Shown here: positions 42,479-50,726 of the stretch, piece after piece | Layout of the letters: each line of letters begins with the position of its first letter | Position numbering within the stretch: the first letter of the stretch is position 1 | NCBI RefSeq assembly: GCF_011420305.2 | Contig: NZ_CP061769.1 | Span: 4,141,001-4,205,000 of the forward strand | Source: Nocardioides ochotonae | GTDB taxonomy: Bacteria; Actinomycetota; Actinomycetes; Propionibacteriales; Nocardioidaceae | DNA length: 64,000 nt | Direction: 5' to 3' | Position numbers and translations under genes: made by a program | Notes under the pieces: model-generated | What the model was told of the DNA's origin: nothing | What the model saw: the letters and a program-made list of their open reading frames with translations, nothing else | The model's database searches: none

Positions 42479-44224
42479 TCAGCCCTTGTGACGCGGCTTG
42501 CGGTACCGCTCGGCGTCGGAGGAGTCCTCGCGACGCGGCGAGGCGCTGCGACGCGGCCCGTTGTCCTTGGTCAGCTCGATGAGCTTGCCGGAGATCCGGG
42601 TGTTGCTCAGCGCCTCGAAGACCTCGTCGGGGAGGTCGGCGGGCAGCTCGACCAGCGAGAAGTCCGGACGGATCGCAATGTTGCCGAAGTCCTGACGACG
42701 CAGGCCGCCCTCGTTGGCGATCGCGCCGACGATCTGGCGCGGCTCGACCTTGTGGCGCTTGCCGACGCTGATGCGGTACGTCGCGAGCGGGACGTCGCTG
42801 CCCCGCGAGCTGCGCTGGCCGCGGGTGGCGGAGCGCTCGGGACGCTCGCGCTCCTCGCCGCGCGGCTCGCGGATCGGGCGCTCGGCGGCCGGGTCGAGCA
42901 GCAGCGGCTCGTCACCCTGGGCGACGACGGCGAGCGCGGCGGCCACGTCGGCCTCCGGCACGTCGTGGTTGCGCACGTAGTGGGCCACGATGTCGCGGAA
43001 CGTGTCGATCCGCTCGGTCTGCGCCAGCGCGGCCGTGATCTGGTCGTCGAAGCGGGACAGACGCGTGTTGTTGACGTCCTCCGCGCTCGGCAGGTGCATC
43101 TGGGTGAGCGGCTGGCGGGTGGCCTTCTCGATGTGCTTGAGCAGGTAGCGCTCGCGCGGGGTGATGAAGGAGATGGCGTCGCCGGTGCGACCCGCACGGC
43201 CGGTGCGGCCGATGCGGTGCACGTAGGACTCGGTGTCGGTGGGGATGTCGTAGTTGACGACGTGGCTGATCCGGTCGACGTCGAGACCACGGGCGGCGAC
43301 GTCGGTGGCGACCAGGATGTCGAGCTTGCCCGACTTGAGCTGGTTGACCGTGCGCTCACGCACCGCCTGGTTGACGTCACCGTTGATCGCGGCGGCGCTG
43401 AAGCCGCGGGCGCGCAGCTTCTCGGCGAGCGTCTCGGTCTCGTTCTTGGTGCGGACGAAGACGATCATGCCCTCGAAGTTCTCGACCTCGAGGATGCGCG
43501 TGAGGGCGTCGACCTTCTGCGGGTAGCTCACCGTCAGGTAGCGCTGGGTGATGTTGGAGGCGGTCCCCGTCTTGGCCTTGACGGTGATCTCCTGCGGGTC
43601 GTTCAGGTACTTCTTGGAGATCCGGCGGATCTGCGCGGGCATCGTCGCGGAGAACAGCGCGACGTTCTTGTCCGCAGGGGTGCCGGCGAGGATCGTCTCG
43701 ACGTCCTCGGCGAAGCCCATGTTGAGCATCTCGTCGGCCTCGTCGAGGACGAGGAAGCGCAGCTCGGAGAGGTCGAGGGTGCCCTTGTCGAGGTGGTCCA
43801 TGATGCGACCCGGCGTGCCGACGACGATGTGCACCCCGCGACGCAGCGCGGAGAGCTGGACGCCGTAGCCCTGGCCGCCGTACACGGGCAGCACGTGGAC
43901 GCCCTTGAGGTGGGCGGCGTAGCGCTCGAAGGCCTCGCAGACCTGGAGCGCGAGCTCACGGGTCGGGGCCAGCACGAGCGCCTGCGGCGTCTTCTGCTTG
44001 ATGTCCAGGCGGGACAGGATCGGCAGCGCGAACGCGGCGGTCTTGCCGGTGCCGGTCTGGGCCAGGCCGACGACGTCGCGCCCGGCGAGGAGCGGCGGGA
44101 TCGTCTGGGCCTGGATCGCTGAGGGGGTTTCGTAGCCGACATCACGCAGCGCCTTGAGAACGGCGTCGTCGAGGCCGAGCTCTGCGAAGGTCGGGGTCTC
44201 TGACACGGTTTCTTCGGTGCTCAC
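42479..44224 (-). CDS. deaD: DEAD-box RNA helicase DeaD/CsdA
   Basis: 581-aa RNA helicase. Motifs: AQTGTGKT (I), PTRELALQV (Ia), VLDEADEMLNMGF (II), SATMP (III), VATDVAARGLDVDR (V) and HRIGRTGRAGR (VI). After the core comes a basic linker and a DbpA-type RNA-binding domain near residues 480-560 (YRISVGKRHKVEPRQIVGAI), with a short basic tail. This matches DeaD/CsdA, which helps ribosome assembly and mRNA decay in the cold. GTG start at 44224 (VSTEETVSETPTF). Monocistronic. It is a second helicase besides the one at 9606. Confidence 0.95.
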   Translation of the reverse strand: MSTEETVSETPTFAELGLDDAVLKALRDVGYETPSAIQAQTIPPLLAGRDVVGLAQTGTGKTAAFALPILSRLDIKQKTPQALVLAPTRELALQVCEAFERYAAHLKGVHVLPVYGGQGYGVQLSALRRGVHIVVGTPGRIMDHLDKGTLDLSELRFLVLDEADEMLNMGFAEDVETILAGTPADKNVALFSATMPAQIRRISKKYLNDPQEITVKAKTGTASNITQRYLTVSYPQKVDALTRILEVENFEGMIVFVRTKNETETLAEKLRARGFSAAAINGDVNQAVRERTVNQLKSGKLDILVATDVAARGLDVDRISHVVNYDIPTDTESYVHRIGRTGRAGRTGDAISFITPRERYLLKHIEKATRQPLTQMHLPSAEDVNNTRLSRFDDQITAALAQTERIDTFRDIVAHYVRNHDVPEADVAAALAVVAQGDEPLLLDPAAERPIREPRGEERERPERSATRGQRSSRGSDVPLATYRISVGKRHKVEPRQIVGAIANEGGLRRQDFGNIAIRPDFSLVELPADLPDEVFEALSNTRISGKLIELTKDNGPRRSASPRREDSSDAERYRKPRHKG

Positions 44225-44336
44225 CCGTCCACGGTAGTGGGCCGCGCCACCCAGGTCCGATTCCGGGGTGTGGAGTGATTCGTCACGCTGACGCGGAAGA
44301 CGGCTCGCCGATGCCGGACGGACCGTGGCCGGACCG

Positions 44337-46178
44337 TCACTCCACCGTGACCGACTTGGCCAGGTTGCGGGGCTTGTCGACGTCGAGGCCCAGGTGCGTC
44401 GCCGCGTGGTAGGCCAGCAGCTGGAGCGGGATGGTGAGCAGCGCCGGGTCCAGCTCGCGCTCGGTGCGGGGCACGTCAATGCGCGCGACGTCGGCCTCGG
44501 CCTCCAGTCCCCCGAGGTCGACCCCGGGGTGGGTGAGGACGACCAGCGGGCCGCCGCGGGCGGCGATCTCGTGCAGGGCGCCGACGTTGCGGTCGACCAG
44601 CTCGTCGTGGGGCACGATCGCGATGGTCGGCACCGCGGGCGAGATCAGCGCGAGCGGGCCGTGCTTGAGCTCGGAGGTCTGGTAGGCCTCCGCGTGGCGG
44701 TAGCTGATCTCCTTGAACTTCTGCGCGCCCTCGCGCGCGACCGGATAGCCGCGCACCCGTCCCACGAAGAAGAGGCTCTCGGCCTCGGCCAGCCTCTGCG
44801 CGAGCGGGATCAGCTCCTTCTCCTGGTCGAGCACCTGCTGGATCTGGGCGGGCAGCGCCTGCAGCGCGGTGATCAATCGGCGACCGTCGGCGACCGACAG
44901 GTCGCGCACCCGACCGAGCTGGAGCGCCAGGAGCGCGCAGCCCAGGAACATCGTGGTGAGCGCCTTGGTCGAGGCGACCGCCACCTCGGGCCCGGCGTGC
45001 AGGTAGATGCCGCCGTCGCACTCCCGCGCGATCGCGCTGCCGACCACGTTGACCAGCCCGACCACGCGACCGCCCTTGCGGCGTACCTCCTGCACCGCCA
45101 GCAGGGTGTCCACGGTCTCCCCGGACTGGCTGATCGCGACGTAGAGGGTGTCGGGCTCGATGACGGGATTGCGGTAGCGGAACTCGCTGGCGGCCTCGGC
45201 GTCGGCCGGGATCCGGGCCAGCTCCTCGATCAGGGTGGCGCCCATCTGGCCGACGTAGTGCGCCGACCCGCAGCCGAGCAGCTTGACCCGGCGTACGGCG
45301 CGGATCTCGCGGGCGTCCAGCCCGAGCCCGCCGAGGTGGGCGGTGCCGAACCGGTCGTCGAGACGTCCGCTCAGCATCCGCTCACAGGCGGCCGGCTGCT
45401 CGAGGATCTCCTTGAGCATGTAGGAGTCGCAGTCGCCGGCATCGAAGGCGTCGGCGTCGATGTCGAGGTGGGTGGGTCGGGTGGCGGTGGCGGTGAGGTC
45501 CTGGCGGTACGTCGCGAACCCGCCGGCGGTCAGCGTGGCCATCTCGCCCTCCTCGAGGTGGGCCACGGTGGTCGTGTACCGCACCAGCGCCGCGAGGTCG
45601 GAGGCGACGTGCATCTCCTTGTCGCCCACACCGATGATCAGCGGGCTGCCGTTGCGGGCCACCACGATCCGGTCGGGGAAGTCGGCGTGCAGGACCGCGA
45701 TGCCGTAGGTGCCCTCGACCGCCGACAGCGCCTCGGCGACCTTGGCCTCGAGGGTGTCGGCCCCGGAGCGGCCGATGAGGTGGGCCAGCACCTCGGTGTC
45801 GGTGTCGGAGGTGAACTCGACGCCGGCGTCGACCAGGCCGGCGCGCAGCCCGGCGGCGTTGTCGATGATCCCGTTGTGCACCACCGCGACCTTGCCGGTC
45901 TCGTCGGTGTGGGGGTGGGCGTTGGCGTCGGTGGCGGGACCGTGGGTGGCCCAGCGGGTGTGGCCGATCCCGACCTTGCCGGCGAAGCGCTTCGGCAGCG
46001 CGTCGGCGAGATCGCGGACCCGCCCGGCGCGCTTGACGATGCGCGGGCTGCTGCCGGCGGTCGGGGGCAGGACCGCGACCCCGGCGGAGTCGTAGCCCCG
46101 GTGCTCGAGTCTGGCCAGGCCCTCGAGCAGCAGCGGGGCCGCCTGCTGGGTGCCGATGGAACCGACGATTCCGCACAT
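44337..46178 (-). CDS. glmS: glutamine--fructose-6-phosphate aminotransferase (isomerizing)
   Basis: 613-aa GlmS, making glucosamine-6-phosphate from fructose-6-phosphate and glutamine, the first step to UDP-GlcNAc and peptidoglycan. The N-terminal nucleophile is Cys2 (MCGIVGSIGT), followed by the glutaminase domain (1-~240, with LEHRGYDSAG and TRWATHG). Two SIS sugar-isomerase domains follow, including SQSGETVDTL, and the C-terminal end is PRNLAKSVTVE, the conserved tail. Complete length. No glmS ribozyme is seen. Downstream the frame ends near the helicase gene; upstream there is only a small gene on the same strand. Confidence 0.97.
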   Translation of the reverse strand: MCGIVGSIGTQQAAPLLLEGLARLEHRGYDSAGVAVLPPTAGSSPRIVKRAGRVRDLADALPKRFAGKVGIGHTRWATHGPATDANAHPHTDETGKVAVVHNGIIDNAAGLRAGLVDAGVEFTSDTDTEVLAHLIGRSGADTLEAKVAEALSAVEGTYGIAVLHADFPDRIVVARNGSPLIIGVGDKEMHVASDLAALVRYTTTVAHLEEGEMATLTAGGFATYRQDLTATATRPTHLDIDADAFDAGDCDSYMLKEILEQPAACERMLSGRLDDRFGTAHLGGLGLDAREIRAVRRVKLLGCGSAHYVGQMGATLIEELARIPADAEAASEFRYRNPVIEPDTLYVAISQSGETVDTLLAVQEVRRKGGRVVGLVNVVGSAIARECDGGIYLHAGPEVAVASTKALTTMFLGCALLALQLGRVRDLSVADGRRLITALQALPAQIQQVLDQEKELIPLAQRLAEAESLFFVGRVRGYPVAREGAQKFKEISYRHAEAYQTSELKHGPLALISPAVPTIAIVPHDELVDRNVGALHEIAARGGPLVVLTHPGVDLGGLEAEADVARIDVPRTERELDPALLTIPLQLLAYHAATHLGLDVDKPRNLAKSVTVE

Positions 46179-46223
46179 GGGGACGTGCCTTTCTGAACGG
46201 ACGAACGAATGGGGGACGGGGGC

Positions 46224-46496
46224 TCAGCCGTAGACGATCCGGCGCAGCTGGCGCTCGGTGAGCGCGGGCGCGGCGACGACGCGAGCCTCCAGCTCGGCGG
46301 CGAGCGTCGCGAAGATCTGCTCGTTGCGGGCGCCTGCGGCGCGCAGCTCGGCGTGCCGGCGGCGTACCAGCTCCTCGACGGGCTCGGCGTAGTAGGACAC
46401 GACGTCCTCGACGACCCGGCGCGCCTCGGCGGTGCTCAGACCGGTCGTCCTCGCAATGTGGGCCACGAGGGCGACATCAACCGGCACGACCTCCAC
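46224..46496 (-). CDS. small hypothetical helical protein
   Basis: 90-aa protein (start uncertain). It is helical, with TTGLSTAEARRVVEDVVSYY, then EELVRRRHAELRAAGARNEQ and a C-terminal LTERQLRRIVYG. I recognise no family with confidence. The frame extends to 46553; GTG 46496 is given as the start, with GTG 46487 equally possible and no clear ribosome site. It ends 45 bases before the glmS start on the same strand, so the two may be cotranscribed. Confidence 0.6.
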   Translation of the reverse strand: MEVVPVDVALVAHIARTTGLSTAEARRVVEDVVSYYAEPVEELVRRRHAELRAAGARNEQIFATLAAELEARVVAAPALTERQLRRIVYG

Positions 46497-46650
46497 GATG
46501 CACCGCAACGGCCGTTTCGACAAGATTTTTGCCCGAGATCGGGCAGAAATCACACGGAACCAACGCGTGGCGCGCTTTCTGTGCCTGGTCCGATCCTGGG
46601 CGGCGCGATCGGGTAACCTAGGTGAACAGAAGATGAACAGGAGGTGTCAG

Positions 46651-46812
46651 ATGCCCGACACACGACGCACCGCAAGCACGCCCGACCAGCCGATGATGCG
46701 CTGGGTGAGCGTGGTGGACCGCGACGGCCGGGCTCGCCTCGAGGCCCGCTGGACGCCCGCCGCCCACAGCTCCTCGCCGGCCGCCCAGGCCGCCGCAGAC
46801 CTGGCCGCCTGA
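46651..46812 (+). CDS. 53-aa small protein
   Basis: Short gene with one of the best ribosome sites in the window (AGGAGGTG, 5 bases before ATG 46651) and a perfect terminator right after it. Sequence starts MPDTRRTASTPDQPMMRWVS, then VVDRDGRARLEARW and an Ala/Ser-rich tail. No family recognised. An ATG at 46633 in the same frame is less likely. Codon use and flanking signals support expression. Confidence 0.65.
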   Translation: MPDTRRTASTPDQPMMRWVSVVDRDGRARLEARWTPAAHSSSPAAQAAADLAA

Positions 46813-46829
46813 GACCTGGCTCCACCTGC

Positions 46830-46866
46830 CGACAGGGCCGCGACCCCAGGGGTCGCGGCCCTGTCG
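46830..46866 (+). terminator. perfect hairpin terminator
   Basis: 18-bp self-complementary arms (46830-46847 and 46849-46866) starting CGACAGGGCCGCG; the innermost C and G bases form the loop. It lies just past the small protein gene. Confidence 0.85.
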
Positions 46867-46929
46867 CATGCTGCACCGGGATCGGATCGAGGTCTCGGGA
46901 ATGAATCGCGGCGTGGTGCGTTACGGTGA

Positions 46930-46943
46930 TTGAAAGTTCAACT
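46930..46943. promoter_or_regulatory. candidate operator upstream of yceI-like gene
   Basis: AT-rich TTGAA-AG-TTCAA inverted repeat overlapping AGTTCAACT, 24-37 bases before the ATG. A MarR-like operator is plausible; no regulator is adjacent. Confidence 0.4.
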
Positions 46944-46966
46944 CACCACCTCCGAAAGCAGCCACC

Positions 46967-47575
46967 ATGAGCATCTTCAGCCGCAAGCCCGCCACCGAGA
47001 TCGACACCGACGTCTTCGACGCCCCGACCACCGCGGTCGACGACCTCACCGGCTCCTACACGATCGACCCGAGCCACAGCCGCATCGGCTTCAGCGCGCG
47101 CCACGCCATGGTGACCACCGTGCGCGGCTCCTTCCGCGACTTCGCCGGCACCGCGACCATCGACGCCGCCAACCCGGCCGCGTCCTCGGTGAGCCTGACC
47201 ATCAAGACCGCCTCGATCGACACCGGCAGCGCCGACCGCGACGGTCACCTGGTCTCCGCGGACTTCTTCGACGCCGAGGCCAACCCCGAGATCACCTTCG
47301 TCTCCACCGCGGTGGAGAAGGTCGACGAGGACACCTGGGCGATCACCGGCGACCTGAGCATCGCCGGCACCACGAAGTCCCTGACCATCGCCTTCGACGA
47401 GACCGGCTCCGCACAGGACCCGTTCGGCAACCTCCGTGCCGGCTTCGAGGGCGCGACCGCCATCAACCGCAAGGACTGGGGTCTGACCTGGAACGCCGCG
47501 CTCGAGACCGGCGGCCTGCTGGTCTCGGAGAAGATCAAGCTCGAGTTCGACATCTCGGCGATCAAGAACGCCTGA
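46967..47575 (+). CDS. YceI family protein
   Basis: 202-aa lipocalin-like beta-barrel protein that binds isoprenoid-type hydrophobic molecules in other members. After a short N-terminal extension the YceI core starts at TGSYTIDPSHSRIGFSARHA and continues with the typical VRGSFRDFAGTATIDAANP, then IEITFVSTAVEKV-like strands, ending KIKLEFDISAIKNA. No signal peptide, so cytoplasmic. ATG at 46967; a perfect terminator lies 14 bases after the stop, so it is monocistronic. Confidence 0.92.
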   Translation: MSIFSRKPATEIDTDVFDAPTTAVDDLTGSYTIDPSHSRIGFSARHAMVTTVRGSFRDFAGTATIDAANPAASSVSLTIKTASIDTGSADRDGHLVSADFFDAEANPEITFVSTAVEKVDEDTWAITGDLSIAGTTKSLTIAFDETGSAQDPFGNLRAGFEGATAINRKDWGLTWNAALETGGLLVSEKIKLEFDISAIKNA

Positions 47576-47588
47576 CCCAGCACTCCTC

Positions 47589-47626
47589 CCGACGGGGCCT
47601 CCACGGAAAACCGGAGGCCCCGTCGG
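47589..47626 (+). terminator. perfect hairpin terminator
   Basis: CCGACGGGGCCTCC pairs perfectly with GGAGGCCCCGTCGG (14 bp) around a 10-base loop, just past the YceI-like gene. Confidence 0.85.
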
Positions 47627-47650
47627 CGATTTCCTGCTGCACTCGGTCCC

Positions 47651-48589
47651 ATGAGCGCGACCACCGTCCCGGGCCCGGCCGACGGCGGCAGCCCGTCCGC
47701 TCCGTTGCCCGTCCCGCTGACCAGTCGCCCGCTCACCATGGCCGACTCGCGTGCGGTCTTCGAGCTGATGGCCGCCCAGGAGCTGGCCGACGTGGGCGAG
47801 GTCGTGATCGAGGAGGCCGACCTGGTCGCCGACTGGCAGCGGCCCTCGCACGACCTCGCGGCGTCCTCGGTCGCCGTGCTCGACGGCGAGCGGATGGTGG
47901 GGTACGCCGAGGCCGACGGCGAGCGCGGCGACGCGGCGGTCCACCCCGACCACCGCGGCCGCGGCATCGGCACCTGGCTGGCGCACCGCATGCAGGACCT
48001 CGCCCGCGCCCAGGGCGCTCGCCGTGTCGGCATGCCGGTGCCCGAGGGCTCGCCCGGGGACCGGCTGCTCGCCTCGCTGGGCTACGGCGTGCGCTGGACC
48101 AGCTGGGTGCTCCAGCTGCCGCCCGGGGCCCGGGTGCCGGAGCGACCGCTGCCGCCGGGCCACCGGGTGCGGAGCGCCCGCGAGGACGAGCGGCGCGCCT
48201 GCTGGACGCTGCTGGAGGACGCCTTCCTGGAGTGGGCCGCGCGGGAGCGGGAGTCCTTCGCGGACTGGACCGCACGGGTCACCGAGCGACCGGGCTTCGC
48301 GCCGTGGCACCTGCGGGTCGTCGTGGACGCCGAGGACCGGCTGCTGGGCTGCGCCGTGGTCCTGCTCGCCGGCGACTGCGGCTACATCGACCGGCTCGCC
48401 ACCCGTCGCGACCAGCGCGGCCGGGGGCTCGCCCAGGCGCTGCTGGTCGACGCGTTCGCCGAGGCCCGGGCGCACGGCGCGACCCGCTCGGAGCTGGCCA
48501 CCGACTCCCGCACCGGCGCGCTCGGGCTCTACGAGCGGGTCGGCATGGTGGTCACTTCCACCTGGCTGCACCGCGCGATCGGGCTCTGA
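47651..48589 (+). CDS. tandem GNAT acetyltransferase (mycothiol synthase-like architecture)
   Basis: 312-aa protein with two GNAT folds. The first (about 25-150) has the acetyl-CoA loop HPDHRGRGIGTWLAHRM; the second (about 165-312) has TRRDQRGRGLAQALLVDAF and ends in the GNAT C-terminal LYERVGMVVTSTWLHRAI. Tandem GNATs of this size include mycothiol synthase MshD, but the sequence does not prove that role, and there is no mycothiol gene beside it. ATG 47651 has no clear ribosome site and may be leaderless. Confidence 0.85.
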   Translation: MSATTVPGPADGGSPSAPLPVPLTSRPLTMADSRAVFELMAAQELADVGEVVIEEADLVADWQRPSHDLAASSVAVLDGERMVGYAEADGERGDAAVHPDHRGRGIGTWLAHRMQDLARAQGARRVGMPVPEGSPGDRLLASLGYGVRWTSWVLQLPPGARVPERPLPPGHRVRSAREDERRACWTLLEDAFLEWAARERESFADWTARVTERPGFAPWHLRVVVDAEDRLLGCAVVLLAGDCGYIDRLATRRDQRGRGLAQALLVDAFAEARAHGATRSELATDSRTGALGLYERVGMVVTSTWLHRAIGL

Positions 48590-48649
48590 GGTCGAGCTGA
48601 GCCTGGCGAACCTCCCGCTTCGCGAGGCCCGGTCTGCTTGGGTGGGGCG

Positions 48650-49609
48650 ATGGCCAGCTTCGTCGCCCGCTACGACCTGCGCGCCCCCGGCGCCACACCC
48701 GCCGAGCGTCACGAGCTCTACACCCGCGCGGTCGAGCAGGCGGCGTACGCCGACGCCCACGGCCTGGACGCGCTGATGGTCTCCGAGCACCACGTCGCCG
48801 AGGACGGCTACCTGCCGAGCCCGCTGCTGCTCGCCAGCGCGTTCGCGGCGGTCACCCGGCGGCTGCCGATCTCGGTCACCGCGCTGCTGGTCAACCTCTA
48901 CGAGCCGGTGCGCCTTGCCGAGGACCTCGCGGTGCTGGACCACCTCAGCGGCGGGCGGGTCAGCTACACCGTCGGGCTGGGCTACCGCGAGGTCGAGTAC
49001 GCCGCGCACGGGCGCGACTGGGCCACCCGCGGGCCCGACCTGGAGGCCCGCCTCGTCGAGCTGCTGCGGCTGTGGCGCGAGGGCGTGACCACCCCAGGCC
49101 CGTTCTCCGACCCGCACCCGGTGCTGTTCTACGGCGGCGGCACCCCGGTCGCGGCGCGGCGCGCGGCCCGGCTCGGCCTGCACTTCCAGCCCCAGCACGC
49201 CGACCCCGCGCTGCGCGAGACCTACGAGACCGCCTGCCGGGAGGCCGGCCGCGAGCCCGGGATGGTGCTCACCACGCCCCGCAGCGGACCGGCGAACGTC
49301 TTCTGCGCCCCGGACCCCGAGGAGTTCTGGGAGCGCTGGGGCCACCACCTGCTCGCCGACGCCACGTCGTACCAGGAATGGCACGGCGCGGCTGCCTCGC
49401 ACGTGCTGGACGCCTCGCGGACGGTGGAGGAGATGCGCGCCGCGGGGGTCTACCTGGTGCTCACCCCCGAGGACCTCGTCGAGCGGGTGCGGGCGCGCGA
49501 GGTGCGGCTGGTGACCAGCCACCCCGCGTGCGGCGGGCTGCCGGCCGAGCCGTCCTGGACCAGCCTGCGCCTGATCTGCGAGACGGTGCTGCCGGCGGTG
49601 CGCGGGTAG
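48650..49609 (+). CDS. LLM class flavin-dependent oxidoreductase
   Basis: 319-aa luciferase-like (beta/alpha)8 flavoprotein using FMN or F420. Characteristic stretches are YADAHGLDALMVSEHHVAED near 36-55, then LLASAFAAVTRRLPISVTAL and DHLSGGRVSYTVGLGY. Family members act on many substrates, including alkanesulfonates and F420-dependent targets; none can be assigned here. ATG 48650 is preceded by a TTGGGT -10-like box at 48636-48641 with 8 bases to the start, suggesting leaderless expression. The guanidine riboswitch lies right after it. Confidence 0.9.
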   Translation: MASFVARYDLRAPGATPAERHELYTRAVEQAAYADAHGLDALMVSEHHVAEDGYLPSPLLLASAFAAVTRRLPISVTALLVNLYEPVRLAEDLAVLDHLSGGRVSYTVGLGYREVEYAAHGRDWATRGPDLEARLVELLRLWREGVTTPGPFSDPHPVLFYGGGTPVAARRAARLGLHFQPQHADPALRETYETACREAGREPGMVLTTPRSGPANVFCAPDPEEFWERWGHHLLADATSYQEWHGAAASHVLDASRTVEEMRAAGVYLVLTPEDLVERVRAREVRLVTSHPACGGLPAEPSWTSLRLICETVLPAVRG

Positions 49610-49636
49610 CATCGGCGCCGAGCCGCGGGCGCGGCT

Positions 49637-49680
49637 CCCGGACGAGGGGACCCGTACCCGGCCAGCGACAAGACGGGCCA
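49637..49680 (+). ncRNA. guanidine-III riboswitch (mini-ykkC-III class)
   Basis: The sequence closely follows the guanidine-III consensus: CCGGACGAGG (49638-49647), CCCGTACCCGG (49651-49661), then GACAAGACGGGCC (49667-49679). Stem P1 pairs CCGG (49638-49641) with CCGG (49658-49661). The pseudoknot pairs GG-(A)-CCCG (near 49648-49654) with CGGGCC (49674-49679). The pseudoknot strand lies just before the GGAGGT ribosome site (49682-49687), so guanidinium binding would control translation of the exporter at 49693. A short AGCCGC/GCGGCT hairpin precedes it. Confidence 0.9.
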
Positions 49681-49692
49681 TGGAGGTCTCTC

Positions 49693-50007
49693 ATGTCCTG
49701 GCTCGTGCTCGTCCTCTCCGGTGGCCTCGAGGCCGTGTGGGCGCTCGCCCTCGGCCGCAGCGAGGGGTTCACCCGCGTGGCGCCGACCGCCGTCTTCGCC
49801 GTCGCCGTCACCGCCAGCATGGCCGGGCTCGCCTGGGCGATGCGCACCATCCCCACCGGCACGGCGTACGCCGTCTGGGTCGGCATCGGCGCCACCCTCA
49901 CCGTCGCGTGGTCGATGGCCACCGGCGCCGAGGAGGCCTCGGTGATCAAGGTCCTGCTCCTCGCCGGGATCGTGGGCTGCGTGATCGGGCTGAAGGTCGT
50001 GAGCTGA
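49693..50007 (+). CDS. gdx: guanidinium exporter Gdx (SugE-type SMR protein)
   Basis: 104-aa small multidrug resistance protein with four membrane helices. The conserved Glu is in helix 1 (SGGLEAVWALALGRSEGF), and the Gdx/SugE signature PTGTAYAVWVGIGA is in helix 3. Gdx proteins export guanidinium in exchange for protons as dual-topology dimers. The immediately preceding guanidine-III riboswitch confirms the substrate. ATG 49693 with a GGAGGT ribosome site. A G12 homopolymer lies 8 bases after the stop. Confidence 0.95.
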   Translation: MSWLVLVLSGGLEAVWALALGRSEGFTRVAPTAVFAVAVTASMAGLAWAMRTIPTGTAYAVWVGIGATLTVAWSMATGAEEASVIKVLLLAGIVGCVIGLKVVS

Positions 50008-50015
50008 GTGGCGCC

Positions 50016-50027
50016 GGGGGGGGGGGG
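50016..50027. repeat. G12 homopolymer
   Basis: Twelve consecutive G residues just after the gdx stop. It is the longest homopolymer in the window and outside any gene, so no phase-variable reading frame is implied; it may also be a sequencing artefact. Confidence 0.7.
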
Positions 50028-50047
50028 CGTCCCGGGGGTTGCGCGTA

Positions 50048-50077
50048 ACTGCGCGATTGCTGGGAAGAACACCGCCC
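50048..50077. repeat. dispersed 30-bp repeat copy
   Basis: Matches 28901-28930 at 26 of 30 positions (core ACTGCGCRATYGCTGGGAA). It lies in the 107-base gap between gdx and the next gene. Confidence 0.6.
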
Positions 50078-50114
50078 CCGGCCACCCGGCCCGGGCGACC
50101 CGGGCGGAGCGCGC

Positions 50115-50726
50115 TCAGCCGAGGACGGTGGTGACCACGTCGGTCACCGCCGGGCGCCGGGGCGTGGAGGAGAAGCCGAAGCGCGGCGACGGGTCGACCG
50201 GGGCGAGGGCGCCGAGGTCCGCGCCCTGCCAGGTCCCGCTCGCGGAGAGGATCCGGCGCACCCCGGTGGCGCCGTAGTACTCCCGGCGTCCGCCGCCGGC
50301 GCTGCCGCGGGTGCGTACGCCGCGCAGCAGCACCCGGGCCACCGGGTCGGTCAGCGCGCACCACGCCGGGGCGGTGGCCAGCCGCCGCGGCACCAGCGCC
50401 AGCAGCCGGCCCAGCAGCGTCGGCCCGCCGACGGCGAGGTCGAGCTCGAGGCTCGGCGAGCGCACCTGCCACCGCGACCCGGTCCCAGCCCCGGTGACCT
50501 CGACCGTGAACGCCTCGACCCGCACCTCGTCGAAGGAGTACGTCGCCGCGATGAAGTCCGCCACCTCCGGGCGCGGCGCGAGCAGCACCCGGTGGCCGGT
50601 GGCGGTCTCGACCATCGCGTCCGAGAACGCCCCCATCGGGGTGTCGTGCCAGTGCCCGACGACGATCCGGGTGCCGCCGGTGGTGCCGACCCCGGCGATC
50701 CGGCCGACGAAGCGCCGGCGGCTCAT
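50115..50726 (-). CDS. hypothetical protein downstream of hrpB
   Basis: 203-aa soluble protein of unrecognised family. It begins MSRRRFVGRIAGVGTTGGTR, then IVVGHWHDTPMGAFSDAMVE, which looks like a beta-strand-rich lipocalin- or acetoacetate decarboxylase-like N-terminus (the GHWHDSP pattern occurs in conserved actinobacterial proteins), and ends with a Trp/Gly-rich stretch near SASGTWQGADLG. The ATG overlaps the HrpB stop by 4 bases (ATGA), so it is translated with the helicase. No function can be given. Confidence 0.7.
   Translation of the reverse strand: MSRRRFVGRIAGVGTTGGTRIVVGHWHDTPMGAFSDAMVETATGHRVLLAPRPEVADFIAATYSFDEVRVEAFTVEVTGAGTGSRWQVRSPSLELDLAVGGPTLLGRLLALVPRRLATAPAWCALTDPVARVLLRGVRTRGSAGGGRREYYGATGVRRILSASGTWQGADLGALAPVDPSPRFGFSSTPRRPAVTDVVTTVLG

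Noticed and set aside
42473..46196. Long plus-strand open frames (549 and 623 codons) opposite deaD and glmS
   Set aside because: Mirror frames of two certain genes, low in aromatic residues and without motifs.
44337..46223. glmS ribozyme upstream of glmS
   Set aside because: The gap between glmS and the next gene is only 45 bases and holds no ribozyme-like structure.
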